50,885 nt of DNA from Halobacillus litoralis (GTDB lineage Bacteria; Bacillota; Bacilli; Bacillales; Halobacillaceae), in assembly GCF_009856355.1 (NCBI RefSeq), contig NZ_WMEW01000018.1, forward strand, positions 1 through 50,885, read 5' to 3'. Positions 31,288 through 38,924 of this stretch are shown in pieces. The notes below the pieces were generated by a model, which did no database searches, was not told the origin of the DNA, and worked only from the letters and a program-made list of their open reading frames with translations. Position numbers and translations under genes: made by a program. Each line of letters opens with the position of its first letter. The stretch's first letter is position 1.

Positions 31288-31874
31288 CCCTCACCACTCA
31301 GTTTATGACGATCCTTTCCATGATTGGGGGAGGGATGTTCGTTGGAGCATCCCTGGATACATTCGAACGTTTTTTTCATAAACGCAATAAGCAGAGCTGG
31401 CTTGAACTGCTGTATCAGCTCATTTTCTGGCTGGTTCAGGCAGCCTTTCTTTTTTATCTGCTTTACCTTGTGAATTACGGGGAGCTGCGGGTGTATGTCT
31501 TTGCTGCGGTCGTCTGCGGGTTTGCTGCTTATCGTGCATTATTTCAGAACCTTTACTTACGATCGCTTGAGGTCTGGATCCGGATCTTTATGGCTGTTCT
31601 CACCTTCTTAAAAAAGACGGTGTATTATCTTGTTTATGTACCCGCGAAATCCATCATTTTCCTTATTATTTCTTTACTTCTTGGCGTTTATAAGATACTT
31701 TTAAAGGGTATCATTATATTGTTAATTGTCGCTTTTTATCCAATTAAACTGCTTTTTCGAGTGATTTGGCGGTTCCTGCCGAAAAACATGAAAAATTACT
31801 TAAGTAAATCAGCAGGTTTTTTAAAAAAGATGAAGAATATAATGATCAGTTGGATAAAACGATTCAAAAAGTAA
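31284..31874 (+). CDS. yabQ: Spore cortex biosynthesis protein YabQ
   Basis: A 196-aa membrane protein with about five hydrophobic segments (roughly 5-24, 40-62, 68-88, 100-120, 130-160) and a basic C-terminal tail. B. subtilis YabQ lies in the forespore outer membrane and is required for cortex formation. The ATG at 31284 is in an ATGA overlap with yabP. The C-terminus is unusually rich in Lys and in runs of K/F. Confidence 0.85.
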   Translation: MTLTTQFMTILSMIGGGMFVGASLDTFERFFHKRNKQSWLELLYQLIFWLVQAAFLFYLLYLVNYGELRVYVFAAVVCGFAAYRALFQNLYLRSLEVWIRIFMAVLTFLKKTVYYLVYVPAKSIIFLIISLLLGVYKILLKGIIILLIVAFYPIKLLFRVIWRFLPKNMKNYLSKSAGFLKKMKNIMISWIKRFKK

Positions 31875-31890
31875 AGGAGGACGAACTTAC

Positions 31891-32274
31891 ATGGCAAAGA
31901 GACAGCAGGAGTCGGTGGCTCGGCTGGATTCTACATACATGCAGCACTATGATGCCTATATGGACAGACATCAGCGGAAGAAGAAGCGCCTGATACGCCG
32001 TCTCGCAATGTTTGCCCTGTTAGTGTCGATCGTAGCCGGATCCATGGTATTTTACCATGTGAAACAGCAGTCACTTTATGCACAGAAACATGAGCAGTAT
32101 GAACAGTTGAAACAGGATATGAGCGTTTTGGAAAAAGAGGAACAGGAATTGAAGGAGGAAATTGAGCTTCTGAACGATGAGGAGTACGTGCTCCAAATTG
32201 CACGGACCAATTATTTCTTCTCCAAAGAAGGCGAAATTATCTTTAAAATGCCTGATGAGGACCCGTCTTATTGA
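31891..32274 (+). CDS. divIC: Cell division protein DivIC
   Basis: A 127-aa bitopic divisome protein of the FtsB family. Basic cytosolic N-terminus (1-36), one membrane helix at about 38-56, then an extracellular coiled coil (about 60-97), and the family end ILQIARTNYFFSKEGEIIFKMP in the form LQIARTNYFFSKEGE. It works with FtsL and DivIB to activate septal wall synthesis. It follows yabQ after 16 bases, with AAAGGAGGACG as RBS. Confidence 0.95.
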   Translation: MAKRQQESVARLDSTYMQHYDAYMDRHQRKKKRLIRRLAMFALLVSIVAGSMVFYHVKQQSLYAQKHEQYEQLKQDMSVLEKEEQELKEEIELLNDEEYVLQIARTNYFFSKEGEIIFKMPDEDPSY

Positions 32275-32307
32275 CACTCTTTTCTAAGCTTATATATAAT
32301 ATATAAG
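32271..32307 (+). promoter_or_regulatory. yabR promoter with palindrome over the -10
   Basis: TTGACA (32271-32276) overlaps the divIC stop; TATAAT (32295-32300) is 18 bases away. CTTATATATAATATATAAG (32289-32307) is a 9-bp inverted repeat around one base that covers the -10. It could be an operator or only AT-rich chance. Confidence 0.7.
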
Positions 32308-32350
32308 AAGATATATTCTTATCGAATTTCTAAGGAGGAGCATTTTTTTT

Positions 32351-32737
32351 ATGTCAATTGAAGTAGGCAGCAAGCTGCAGGGTAAGGTAACGGGAATCAC
32401 TAATTTCGGAGCGTTCGTCGAACTGCCGGATGGCAAGACGGGTCTGGTTCACATTAGTGAAGTTGCCGACAACTACGTAAAAGACATTAACGAGCACCTA
32501 AGCCAGGGTGACCAGGTGGAAGTGAAGGTTATTAATGTCGGAGATGATGGAAAGATCGGTCTTTCCATCAAGAAAGCGAAAGAGAACCAAAATCGTCGTC
32601 CGCCAAAACCTCGTAAGCCGGCCGAATCATTCGAACAGAAAATGAACCGTTTTATGAAGGATAGCGACGAACGTTTAGCATCACTGAAGAAGCACACGGA
32701 GTCCAAACGTGGAGGTCGAGGTGCTAAAAGAGGATAG
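32351..32737 (+). CDS. yabR: S1 RNA-binding domain protein YabR
   Basis: A 128-aa protein with one S1 domain at about 5-75 (VGSKLQGKVTGITNFGAFVEL, GLVHISEVAD, DQVEVKVINVG, GKIGLSIKKA), and a basic, unstructured tail (about 78-128) ending RGGRGAKRG. It resembles the general stress protein GSP13 and polynucleotide phosphorylase S1; the specific role is not known. AAGGAGGAG stands 10 bases upstream of the ATG. Confidence 0.93.
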   Translation: MSIEVGSKLQGKVTGITNFGAFVELPDGKTGLVHISEVADNYVKDINEHLSQGDQVEVKVINVGDDGKIGLSIKKAKENQNRRPPKPRKPAESFEQKMNRFMKDSDERLASLKKHTESKRGGRGAKRG

Positions 32738-32781
32738 CTTGCTGTCTAGGACAATGAGTAAAAGGTGCGCATCTTTTATAT

Positions 32782-32820
32782 AAAAGAAACCCATCCAAAC
32801 GCGGATGGGTTTCTTTTTTT
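32782..32820 (+). terminator. yabR terminator
   Basis: A 15-bp stem AAAAGAAACCCATCC (32782-32796) with its complement (32803-32817) and a T run; flanking A/T runs allow use in both directions. Confidence 0.92.
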
Positions 32821-32861
32821 ATTTCTTCAAAGCAGAAAAGGTTTACAGAGGTGGGATGCAG

Positions 32862-32915
32862 GAAATGTGTGAATATAACATTTCATTATCTCTTATATAT
32901 GAAATAAATATTTCA
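32862..32915 (+). promoter_or_regulatory. Inverted-repeat cluster before the aminotransferase (candidate operator)
   Basis: GAAATGT-N9-ACATTTC (32862-32884) and TGAAAT-AAAT-ATTTCA (32900-32915) give four GAAAT half-sites in 54 bases, right before the RBS of the aminotransferase. MurR/RpiR regulators bind inverted repeats, and one is encoded next. I could not place a clear -35/-10 pair; TATAT at 32894-32899 is the best -10. Confidence 0.5.
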
Positions 32916-32933
32916 ATTCGTGGAGGTTTGGAT

Positions 32934-34301
32934 ATGAACAGACAGAAAGCGGGAAGTACAAGCCGGACGATGCAGGAGTCAGCGGATGCGTATACGAGAG
33001 CGGAAAAAGTCATTCCAGGGGGCGTAACGGCCAACATTAAGTATTTCGCTCCACATCCCATCTTTATGAAAAAAGCCGGCGGGAGCACCCTGTATGATGC
33101 TGATGGGAATCGGTATGTGGATTACCTTCTTTCCTACGGGGCGCTGATTCACGGGCACGGCCATCCTTCCATCAAAGAGGCGGTCATCCGTCAGATGGAG
33201 GAGGATGGAACGACGATTTACGGGACGCCCCATGAAAGGGAAATCGAGATGGCTGAGCGGCTGTGTTCTTTATATCCGGGGATGGATCAGGTGCGGTATA
33301 CCAATTCAGGGCTGGAAGCGACTCTCCTCGCTTTAAGGGTAGCCAAAGCGTATACAGGCCGGCCGAAAATTGCGAAGTTTGAAGGCCATTACCACGGAGG
33401 ATATGATCAAGTGTTATGGAGCATCAATCCGGATGAACAGGAAGCAGGAGAAGCGGCAGATCCGCAGCCGGTTCCTGAATCCATCGGTCTGCCGGAATAT
33501 TACCAGGACCATATCATCATTCTTCCTTTTAACGACCTTGAATCCACTGAACGGATTCTCCGACGTCATGCCGATGAAATATCCACTCTTATGATGGAGC
33601 CGGTTCAAGGAGGATATATCCCGGCCACCCAGGCATTTATGGACGGGGTCCGGCGCCTGACGAAGGAACTCGGGATTCTTCTCATTATGGATGAAGTCAA
33701 AACAGGCTTCCGCTTATCGCTTGGGGGAGCTCAACAAACGTACGGCATCACTCCTGATCTCACGGCGCTCGGGAAAGTGCTTGGTGGAGGGTTCCCTGTC
33801 GGAGCTCTCGGGGGAGCTGAGGAAATCATGGAGGTCCTTAATCCAAAACAGGGCTGGGATGTGATGGCCGGAGGTTCTTCCAATCCAACCCGTGCTCTGT
33901 TCCACAGCGGCACCTACAACGGTCATCCGACTGTTCTGGCTGCCGGAATGGCTACGATTGACCGCCTTCAGCAGGAGGCGGTCATGGAGAATATGATGAA
34001 TAGAACGAAGAAGCTCCGCCGTCAGCTGGAAGATGTGTATAAAAAGATGCATATTCCTATGAAAACCGTAGGGGCAGGAAGTATATTCAACCTCATGTTT
34101 ACAGACGGCGACATCCGTAATTACCGTGATCTGAAACAAGTGGATATGGATTTACGGAGACGTGTAGACGAAGAGCTGCTTCAGCTTGGTGTATATACAA
34201 AACCGATGAACCGCTATTCCATGTCGACGGTCCATAGTGAAGAAGATATACAGTTTACGGTGGATGCGCATGAACAAGCCCTGCGAAAAGTGAAGGGATG
34301 A
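32934..34301 (+). CDS. Class III PLP aminotransferase, glutamate-1-semialdehyde aminomutase-like
   Basis: A 455-aa fold-type I enzyme. IPGGVTANIKYF, the LLSYGALIHGHGHP segment, EGHYHGGYD, MMEPVQGGYIPA, LLIMDEVKTGFR and the Schiff-base lysine in ALGKVLGGGFPVGA (Lys281) are visible, with TYNGHP near the end. The layout resembles HemL, but other class III enzymes with acidic or amino-acid substrates share it, so the reaction is open. It lacks the hem operon context. ATG 32934 follows TGGAGG. It overlaps the RpiR gene by four bases, and this pair is not at this place in B. subtilis, so it looks like an insertion into the conserved order. Confidence 0.8.
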   Translation: MNRQKAGSTSRTMQESADAYTRAEKVIPGGVTANIKYFAPHPIFMKKAGGSTLYDADGNRYVDYLLSYGALIHGHGHPSIKEAVIRQMEEDGTTIYGTPHEREIEMAERLCSLYPGMDQVRYTNSGLEATLLALRVAKAYTGRPKIAKFEGHYHGGYDQVLWSINPDEQEAGEAADPQPVPESIGLPEYYQDHIIILPFNDLESTERILRRHADEISTLMMEPVQGGYIPATQAFMDGVRRLTKELGILLIMDEVKTGFRLSLGGAQQTYGITPDLTALGKVLGGGFPVGALGGAEEIMEVLNPKQGWDVMAGGSSNPTRALFHSGTYNGHPTVLAAGMATIDRLQQEAVMENMMNRTKKLRRQLEDVYKKMHIPMKTVGAGSIFNLMFTDGDIRNYRDLKQVDMDLRRRVDEELLQLGVYTKPMNRYSMSTVHSEEDIQFTVDAHEQALRKVKG

Positions 34302-35152
34302 GAGGGAAGATGCTGAAAGAATCGAATGTTTATCAAATCATCCGCCGGGGGCTTCCGAACATGAGCCGCTCCCAGAAAAAAGTGGCCGCCCTGCTTCTCG
34401 ATCGACCGGATGAAGTCGTCTTCTTAAATGTCAGCCAGCTTGCTGCTATGGCGGAAGTGAGTGATGCCACCATCACGCGGTTTGCTGTTTTTCTCGGTTA
34501 CCGGGGGTTCACTGAACTTCAGGAAGAGATCCAATCGTCTTTAAAGCAGCAATGGAAGACAAGCGAACGCTTAAAAAAGAGAGAAAACACCTCACATTCG
34601 TTTCGTGGTGTTCTGGAACAAGACGTAAGCGACCTGGAAGAGACGATGAGCCTTCTCGATGAAGATGAACTGATGAAAGTGGTCCGCGCCGTATGGAGGG
34701 CCGATAAGATATGGATTGCCGCAAATCGAAGTGCGGAAGCTTTAGGTGTATTCCTTCAATATTATCTGGAAAAAGTGGTGGATGATGTCCGCATGATTCA
34801 CTCCGTGGAAAGGGAGGCAGACCTTCTGGCGCATCTCGGCAGACAGGATGTGGTCATCGGAATCAGTTTCCCGCGGTACAGCAAAAGTACCGTCGACATC
34901 CTTGCTTATGCTCACGAGACTGGAGTGGAAACTGCAGCACTGACCGACACGCTTTCCTCTCCTCTTGCTGCTTATGCTGATACGGTTCTTACAGCCAAAA
35001 GCCGGATGCATTCCTATATTGATACGTTCACAGCACCGCTCAGTGTCATTCAGGCACTGCTCGTACAGGTAGGGAAAGAAAAAGAAGAAGAGACAGAAAA
35101 GCGTCTCGAACATTTGGAATCCATCTGGGAGAAGTTCGATGTCTTTTATTGA
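34298..35152 (+). CDS. MurR/RpiR family transcriptional regulator
   Basis: A 284-aa regulator with an N-terminal RpiR helix-turn-helix (about 1-80: SRSQKKVAALLLDRPDEVVFLNVSQLAAMAEVSDATITRF in part) and a C-terminal SIS sugar-phosphate domain (about 120-250: KIWIAANRSAEALGVFLQYYL, DVVIGISFPRYSKST). Its SIS domain suggests a phosphosugar or a related ligand. Start is uncertain: ATG 34298 gives an ATGA overlap, and ATG 34310 has AGAGGG closely upstream. Co-transcription implies control of its partner aminotransferase. Confidence 0.88.
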   Translation: MRGKMLKESNVYQIIRRGLPNMSRSQKKVAALLLDRPDEVVFLNVSQLAAMAEVSDATITRFAVFLGYRGFTELQEEIQSSLKQQWKTSERLKKRENTSHSFRGVLEQDVSDLEETMSLLDEDELMKVVRAVWRADKIWIAANRSAEALGVFLQYYLEKVVDDVRMIHSVEREADLLAHLGRQDVVIGISFPRYSKSTVDILAYAHETGVETAALTDTLSSPLAAYADTVLTAKSRMHSYIDTFTAPLSVIQALLVQVGKEKEEETEKRLEHLESIWEKFDVFY

Positions 35153-35172
35153 AACTCCTGAAAAAACATAGA

Positions 35173-35203
35173 AAAAACGCCTTCCAATTTGGAAGGCGTT
35201 TTT
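35173..35203. terminator. Bidirectional terminator between rpiR-like gene and tRNAs
   Basis: A 15-bp stem with AAAAACGCCTTCC and its complement, one-base loop by full pairing, flanked by A and T runs. It can end the RpiR transcript (plus) and the tRNA transcript (minus). Confidence 0.9.
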
Positions 35204-35223
35204 CTGGACAAGAATGTTTCCGA

Positions 35224-35295
35224 TGACCCGTACGGGATTCGAACCCGTGTTACCGCCGTGAAAGGGCGGTGTCTTAACCACTTGACCAACGGGCC
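35224..35295 (-). tRNA. tRNA-Glu (TTC)
   Basis: The minus strand folds as a 72-nt cloverleaf with GGCCCGT pairing to ACGGGTC, an anticodon loop CTTTCAC giving TTC, and the T-loop GGTTCGAATCC. The 3' CCA is not encoded. It is the second gene of a tRNA-Met-tRNA-Glu pair, as in the B. subtilis spoIIE-proximal tRNA unit. Confidence 0.95.
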
Positions 35296-35318
35296 GGTAT
35301 AACGTTTTGAAAAAATAG

Positions 35319-35392
35319 TAGCGGCGGAGGGGATCGAACCCCCGACCTCACGGGTATGAACCGTACGCTCTAGCCAGCTGAGCTACACCGCC
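35319..35392 (-). tRNA. tRNA-Met (CAT), elongator type
   Basis: A 74-nt cloverleaf on the minus strand with acceptor GGCGGTG and CGCCGCT, anticodon loop TTCATAC (CAT) and T-arm GGGGG TTCGATC CCCTC. It resembles the B. subtilis elongator Met tRNA closely. The initiator would carry a 1:72 mismatch and three G-C pairs in the anticodon stem; the 1:72 pair here is G-T. No CCA is encoded. Confidence 0.9.
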
Positions 35393-35433
35393 ATGTGTTT
35401 GAAGTGATGTTGTCTCGCAACGTCACAAAAAAT

Positions 35434-35462
35434 ATAGTACACCATGATAGAAAAAGAGTCAA
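35434..35462 (-). promoter_or_regulatory. tRNA operon promoter (sigma-A)
   Basis: On the minus strand TTGACT (35462-35457), 17-bp spacer, TACTAT (35439-35434), 42 bases before the tRNA-Met gene. Confidence 0.85.
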
Positions 35463-35615
35463 CAACAAATAAAAATATCAGACAACTCTGTTTATTTCGC
35501 TAGGGAAATGAGGGGGTTTTTGGGAGGGGGTGGATGCGCCCGGCATACATTTTGTAGAATCCCATGCAGCTTGTGAGAAAAGCATCGAAGTTTTTGTTTC
35601 TGCTCTCCTGTTGTT

Positions 35616-35648
35616 TTGACAAAATGCTTCTTCTTCATGTGGTTTAAT
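35616..35648 (+). promoter_or_regulatory. spoIIE promoter, 21-bp spacer (Spo0A type)
   Basis: A consensus TTGACA (35616-35621) and TTTAAT (35643-35648) are 21 bases apart, the unusual spacing known from B. subtilis spoIIE. TGTCAAAA on the minus strand (35621-35614) overlaps the -35 as an imperfect 0A box. This fits activation by Spo0A~P rather than by sigma-A alone. Confidence 0.82.
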
Positions 35649-35675
35649 AGGTTTCACAAAGAAGGAGTGATAAAC

Positions 35676-38123
35676 ATGTTAGAAACAGTTTCCAAACGAG
35701 AAAGTCGTCAATCGGCCGTCCGAAATTCAAGAATGGCTCACGGTATCCAGAGAGCTTCCTACCGCACGGTTTCCTTTATGGCTGACAAAGGGGTCTTCCA
35801 CATGGTCCTTGCCCTGCTGCTTGGACGAGCTATTATTCTATCATCCATGGCCCCGTTCGGTGTTGCTTTCCTGTCGGTGATCTGGTGGATGAAGCGTCCG
35901 CTCGTCATTCCCGTAACGATCATGATGGCAGCAGGAGCATCTACATACAGCTACGCGCATGCGGGTTTTATTGTAGGAGCGTCGACGGCTTTTTTGCTCT
36001 TAAGCCTGGGGCTGCGCAGAACAAGTCACCCCCAGAAGTGGCTCCCGGCTTTGGCATTAATGGCTAGTTTGATCCCCCGCACCGTCAGCCTCGCATTACT
36101 CGACCGCTGGCAGCTCTACGAAATTACTTTGATGGCTGCCGAAGGGATACTCAGTTTTATCCTTGTCCTTATCTTTATGCAGAGCATACCGATTTTAACA
36201 CCCCAGAGATTTCAGCCCACGTTAAAAAATGAGGAGATTGTCTGCCTCATCATATTACTCGCTTCCGTTTTGACAGGATTGATCGGGTGGCAGATCCAGG
36301 GAGTAGCGGTCGTGGATGTATTTGCCCGGTACCTTGTCATTCTGCTCGCTTATATTGCCGGAGCCGCCATCGGTTCAACGGTGGGAGTCGTGACAGGACT
36401 TGTGCTCAGCTTATCGAATATGGATCATATCTATCAAATGAGTCTGCTGGCTTTCTCAGGCCTGCTGGGAGGGCTGTTGAAGGAGGGGAAAAAAGCAGGG
36501 GTCAGTGCCGGTCTGGTGGTCGGCACCCTTTTAATCGGTTTTTATATGGGCAGTGACACAGAACTGCCGGCTTCCTTATGGGCGACGGCCTGGGCCGTGG
36601 CGTTGTTTGTGCTAACGCCGAATTCCTGGGTGAAACAGTTGTCCAAGTATGTTCCGGGGACAGATGAACATTTTTCGGAACAGCAGAAATACTTACAAAA
36701 AGTTCGGGACGTCACGGCTGTACGGGTCGGGAAATTCTCGGACGTTTTTCAGGCTTTATCAAGAAGTTTCACATATTTAGAGTCTCCAAAGGAGGAAAGC
36801 GGTGAAGCGGAGGAGATCGACTACTTCTTGAGCCATGTCACAGAAAAGACCTGTCAGTCCTGTTTTATGAAGGAAAAGTGCTGGGTGCGGAACTTTGATG
36901 ACACCCATAATCTGATGACGGATTTGATGCACGAACTGGATGAGAAAGGAGAGGCGGGGCGGGGCCTGAGGAAAAGTGTGGACCAGCACTGCGTGAAGCC
37001 GCAGAAGCTGATTGATACGATGAACCATGAGTTATCTTTTTATCATGCCAACCGGCAGCTGAAGCGGCAGGTGCTGGAAAGCCGGCGCTTTGTGGCGGAA
37101 CAGCTGCAGGGGGTTTCGGAGGTGATGGATAATTTCGCGCAGGAAATCGTGAAGGAACGCGAGCATCATGAAAAAAAGGAGCATGTCATTTACCGTGCTC
37201 TTGAGCGAATGGGGATGAGCATTCAGAAACTTGAAATTTATTCACTGGACGAGGGGAACATGGATCTTGAATTGATAGTGGAAATTGATAATTACCGCGG
37301 GGAAGGAGCGAAAATTATTGCACCGGTATTGTCCGACATTCTTGGGGAGACGATTGTCGTGACGATGGAGGAAATCTCTCCGTATCCACAGGGCAGGTGT
37401 TACCTCTCGTTTGGCTCTGCCAAACATTACGCCATTGAATCCGGAGTGGCCCATGCCGCCAAGGGCGGCGGATTCGTATCCGGAGACAGTTTTACGATGA
37501 TGGAACTGGGCAGAGGGAAATATGCCCTGGCGATCAGTGATGGAATGGGTAACGGGGAACGTGCTCATGAAGAAAGTATGGAAACGCTGCGTCTGCTCAA
37601 GCAGATTCTACAATCCGGCATCCAGGAGTCGGCAGCGATCCAGTCGATCAACTCCATCCTGTCGCTTCGTACGAATGATGAAATTTTTTCAACGTTGGAT
37701 TTAGCTGTGATTGATCTGCATCAGGCGACATCCAAGTTTATTAAAGTCGGGAGCACCCCGAGTTTTATAAAAAGAGGAGATAAAATCCACACCGTCGAAG
37801 CCGGAAATCTGCCTATGGGCATCATTCCGGACGTGGATGTAGATGTAAGGAGTGAACAGTTGAAAGCCGGTGACTTTCTCATTATGATGAGCGACGGCAT
37901 TCTGGAAGCGCCGCGACAGATTGAAAACGTGGAAATGTGGATCAAACGGAAGATCCGCGAAATATCGAGTCAGGACCCGCAGGTTATGGCTGACCTGCTC
38001 CTGGAAGAGGTGATCCGTACCCATTCGGGTGACATTGTCGATGATATGACGATCATCGTCGCGAGAATCGATCATTATCTGCCGGAGTGGGCGTCGATTC
38101 CTTCAGAGAAAAAAGAGGCCTGA
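35676..38123 (+). CDS. spoIIE: Stage II sporulation protein E (phosphatase)
   Basis: An 815-aa membrane phosphatase that dephosphorylates SpoIIAA~P to activate sigma-F and helps form the polar septum. About ten membrane segments occupy 45-330, a central regulatory/FtsZ-interacting region with CQSC and EKCW cysteines (about 400-420) follows, and the PP2C domain is at about 590-800 (ISDGMGNGERAHEES, STLDLAVIDL, SDGILEAPRQ, DDMTIIVARI). ATG 35676 follows AGAAGGAGTGA; an in-frame start at 35616 falls on the promoter. Next come yabS and yabT. Confidence 0.97.
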   Translation: MLETVSKRESRQSAVRNSRMAHGIQRASYRTVSFMADKGVFHMVLALLLGRAIILSSMAPFGVAFLSVIWWMKRPLVIPVTIMMAAGASTYSYAHAGFIVGASTAFLLLSLGLRRTSHPQKWLPALALMASLIPRTVSLALLDRWQLYEITLMAAEGILSFILVLIFMQSIPILTPQRFQPTLKNEEIVCLIILLASVLTGLIGWQIQGVAVVDVFARYLVILLAYIAGAAIGSTVGVVTGLVLSLSNMDHIYQMSLLAFSGLLGGLLKEGKKAGVSAGLVVGTLLIGFYMGSDTELPASLWATAWAVALFVLTPNSWVKQLSKYVPGTDEHFSEQQKYLQKVRDVTAVRVGKFSDVFQALSRSFTYLESPKEESGEAEEIDYFLSHVTEKTCQSCFMKEKCWVRNFDDTHNLMTDLMHELDEKGEAGRGLRKSVDQHCVKPQKLIDTMNHELSFYHANRQLKRQVLESRRFVAEQLQGVSEVMDNFAQEIVKEREHHEKKEHVIYRALERMGMSIQKLEIYSLDEGNMDLELIVEIDNYRGEGAKIIAPVLSDILGETIVVTMEEISPYPQGRCYLSFGSAKHYAIESGVAHAAKGGGFVSGDSFTMMELGRGKYALAISDGMGNGERAHEESMETLRLLKQILQSGIQESAAIQSINSILSLRTNDEIFSTLDLAVIDLHQATSKFIKVGSTPSFIKRGDKIHTVEAGNLPMGIIPDVDVDVRSEQLKAGDFLIMMSDGILEAPRQIENVEMWIKRKIREISSQDPQVMADLLLEEVIRTHSGDIVDDMTIIVARIDHYLPEWASIPSEKKEA

Positions 38124-38127
38124 CCGA

Positions 38128-38156
38128 GTATAGAACCCCTCCTTTTCGGCGAAGAT
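38128..38156 (+). promoter_or_regulatory. Candidate sigma-F promoter of yabS-yabT
   Basis: GTATA (38128-38132), 15-base spacer, GGCGAAGAT (38148-38156) fit the sigma-F pattern with one mismatch in the -10. It lies 31 bases before yabS and uses the same spacing as the fin promoter. Confidence 0.6.
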
Positions 38157-38186
38157 GGAACCAACGAAACAGGAGGGAGCATCATT

Positions 38187-38924
38187 ATGAAAACAGGGCG
38201 GCTGAAGCAGATACTTTTGTTAACCGACGGATGTTCAAATCATGGGGAGGATCCTGCCGCAGTGGCGGCGCTGGCGAGAAATCAGGGGGTAACGGTAAAC
38301 GTGATTGGTGTTCTTGACGACCGGCAGAACAGCAGGCCCAAGGGGCTTGATGAAGTAGAAGGGATCGCCGAAGCAGGCGGGGGCATCAGTCAGATCGTTT
38401 ATCAAAAAAGTCTATCCCAGACTGTGCAGATGGTAACAAGACAGGCGATGACCCAGACGATACAGGGAATCGTCAACAAAGAGCTGCAGGAGATTCTAGG
38501 GAAAAATCAATCGCTCGAGGAACTTCCTCCTGAGCAGCGGGGAGAAGTTGTAGAAGTCGTTGATGAGCTTGGAGAAAGCAGTGCTCTTGAAGTACTCGTG
38601 CTTGTAGACGTGAGTGCAAGCATGCACCACAAGCTTCCTACAGTGAAGGATGCTCTTTTTGATCTGTCCTTAAGCCTGAATGCAAGATCCGGATCCAATC
38701 AGTTCAGTGTCTACTCCTTCCCGGATCCGAAACATACGATTACGCAGATGGTGGACTGGACCCCGGAGCTTGGAGCGGTCAATCGTCTGTTTTCTAAATT
38801 GAACAGCGGCGGATATACACCGACGGGACCTGCACTTCGGCAGGCTTTGTACGCATTTGCTGCCAAATCAGCCCCTTCCTGCCTGGAAGATGGAGAAGAT
38901 CCTTATGAAGAAACAGGCTGGTAA
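38187..38924 (+). CDS. yabS: VWA-type protein YabS
   Basis: A 245-aa protein with von Willebrand A motifs. The metal-site motif DVSAS is at 141-145 with the Thr region GGYTPTGPAL at 209-217, but the motif LLTDG, normally downstream of them, is at 11-15 near the N-terminus, followed by AKQ-type segment NQGVTVNVIGVL and IAEAGGG. The order is therefore reversed against classical VWA. The RBS AGGAGGG precedes ATG 38187. It overlaps yabT by 20 bases. The role, probably in spores, is not known. Confidence 0.88.
   Translation: MKTGRLKQILLLTDGCSNHGEDPAAVAALARNQGVTVNVIGVLDDRQNSRPKGLDEVEGIAEAGGGISQIVYQKSLSQTVQMVTRQAMTQTIQGIVNKELQEILGKNQSLEELPPEQRGEVVEVVDELGESSALEVLVLVDVSASMHHKLPTVKDALFDLSLSLNARSGSNQFSVYSFPDPKHTITQMVDWTPELGAVNRLFSKLNSGGYTPTGPALRQALYAFAAKSAPSCLEDGEDPYEETGW

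Noticed and set aside
32934..34301. Calling the aminotransferase hemL
   Set aside because: Class III enzymes share these motifs, and the neighbour is an RpiR regulator, not heme genes; a true hemL is expected elsewhere.
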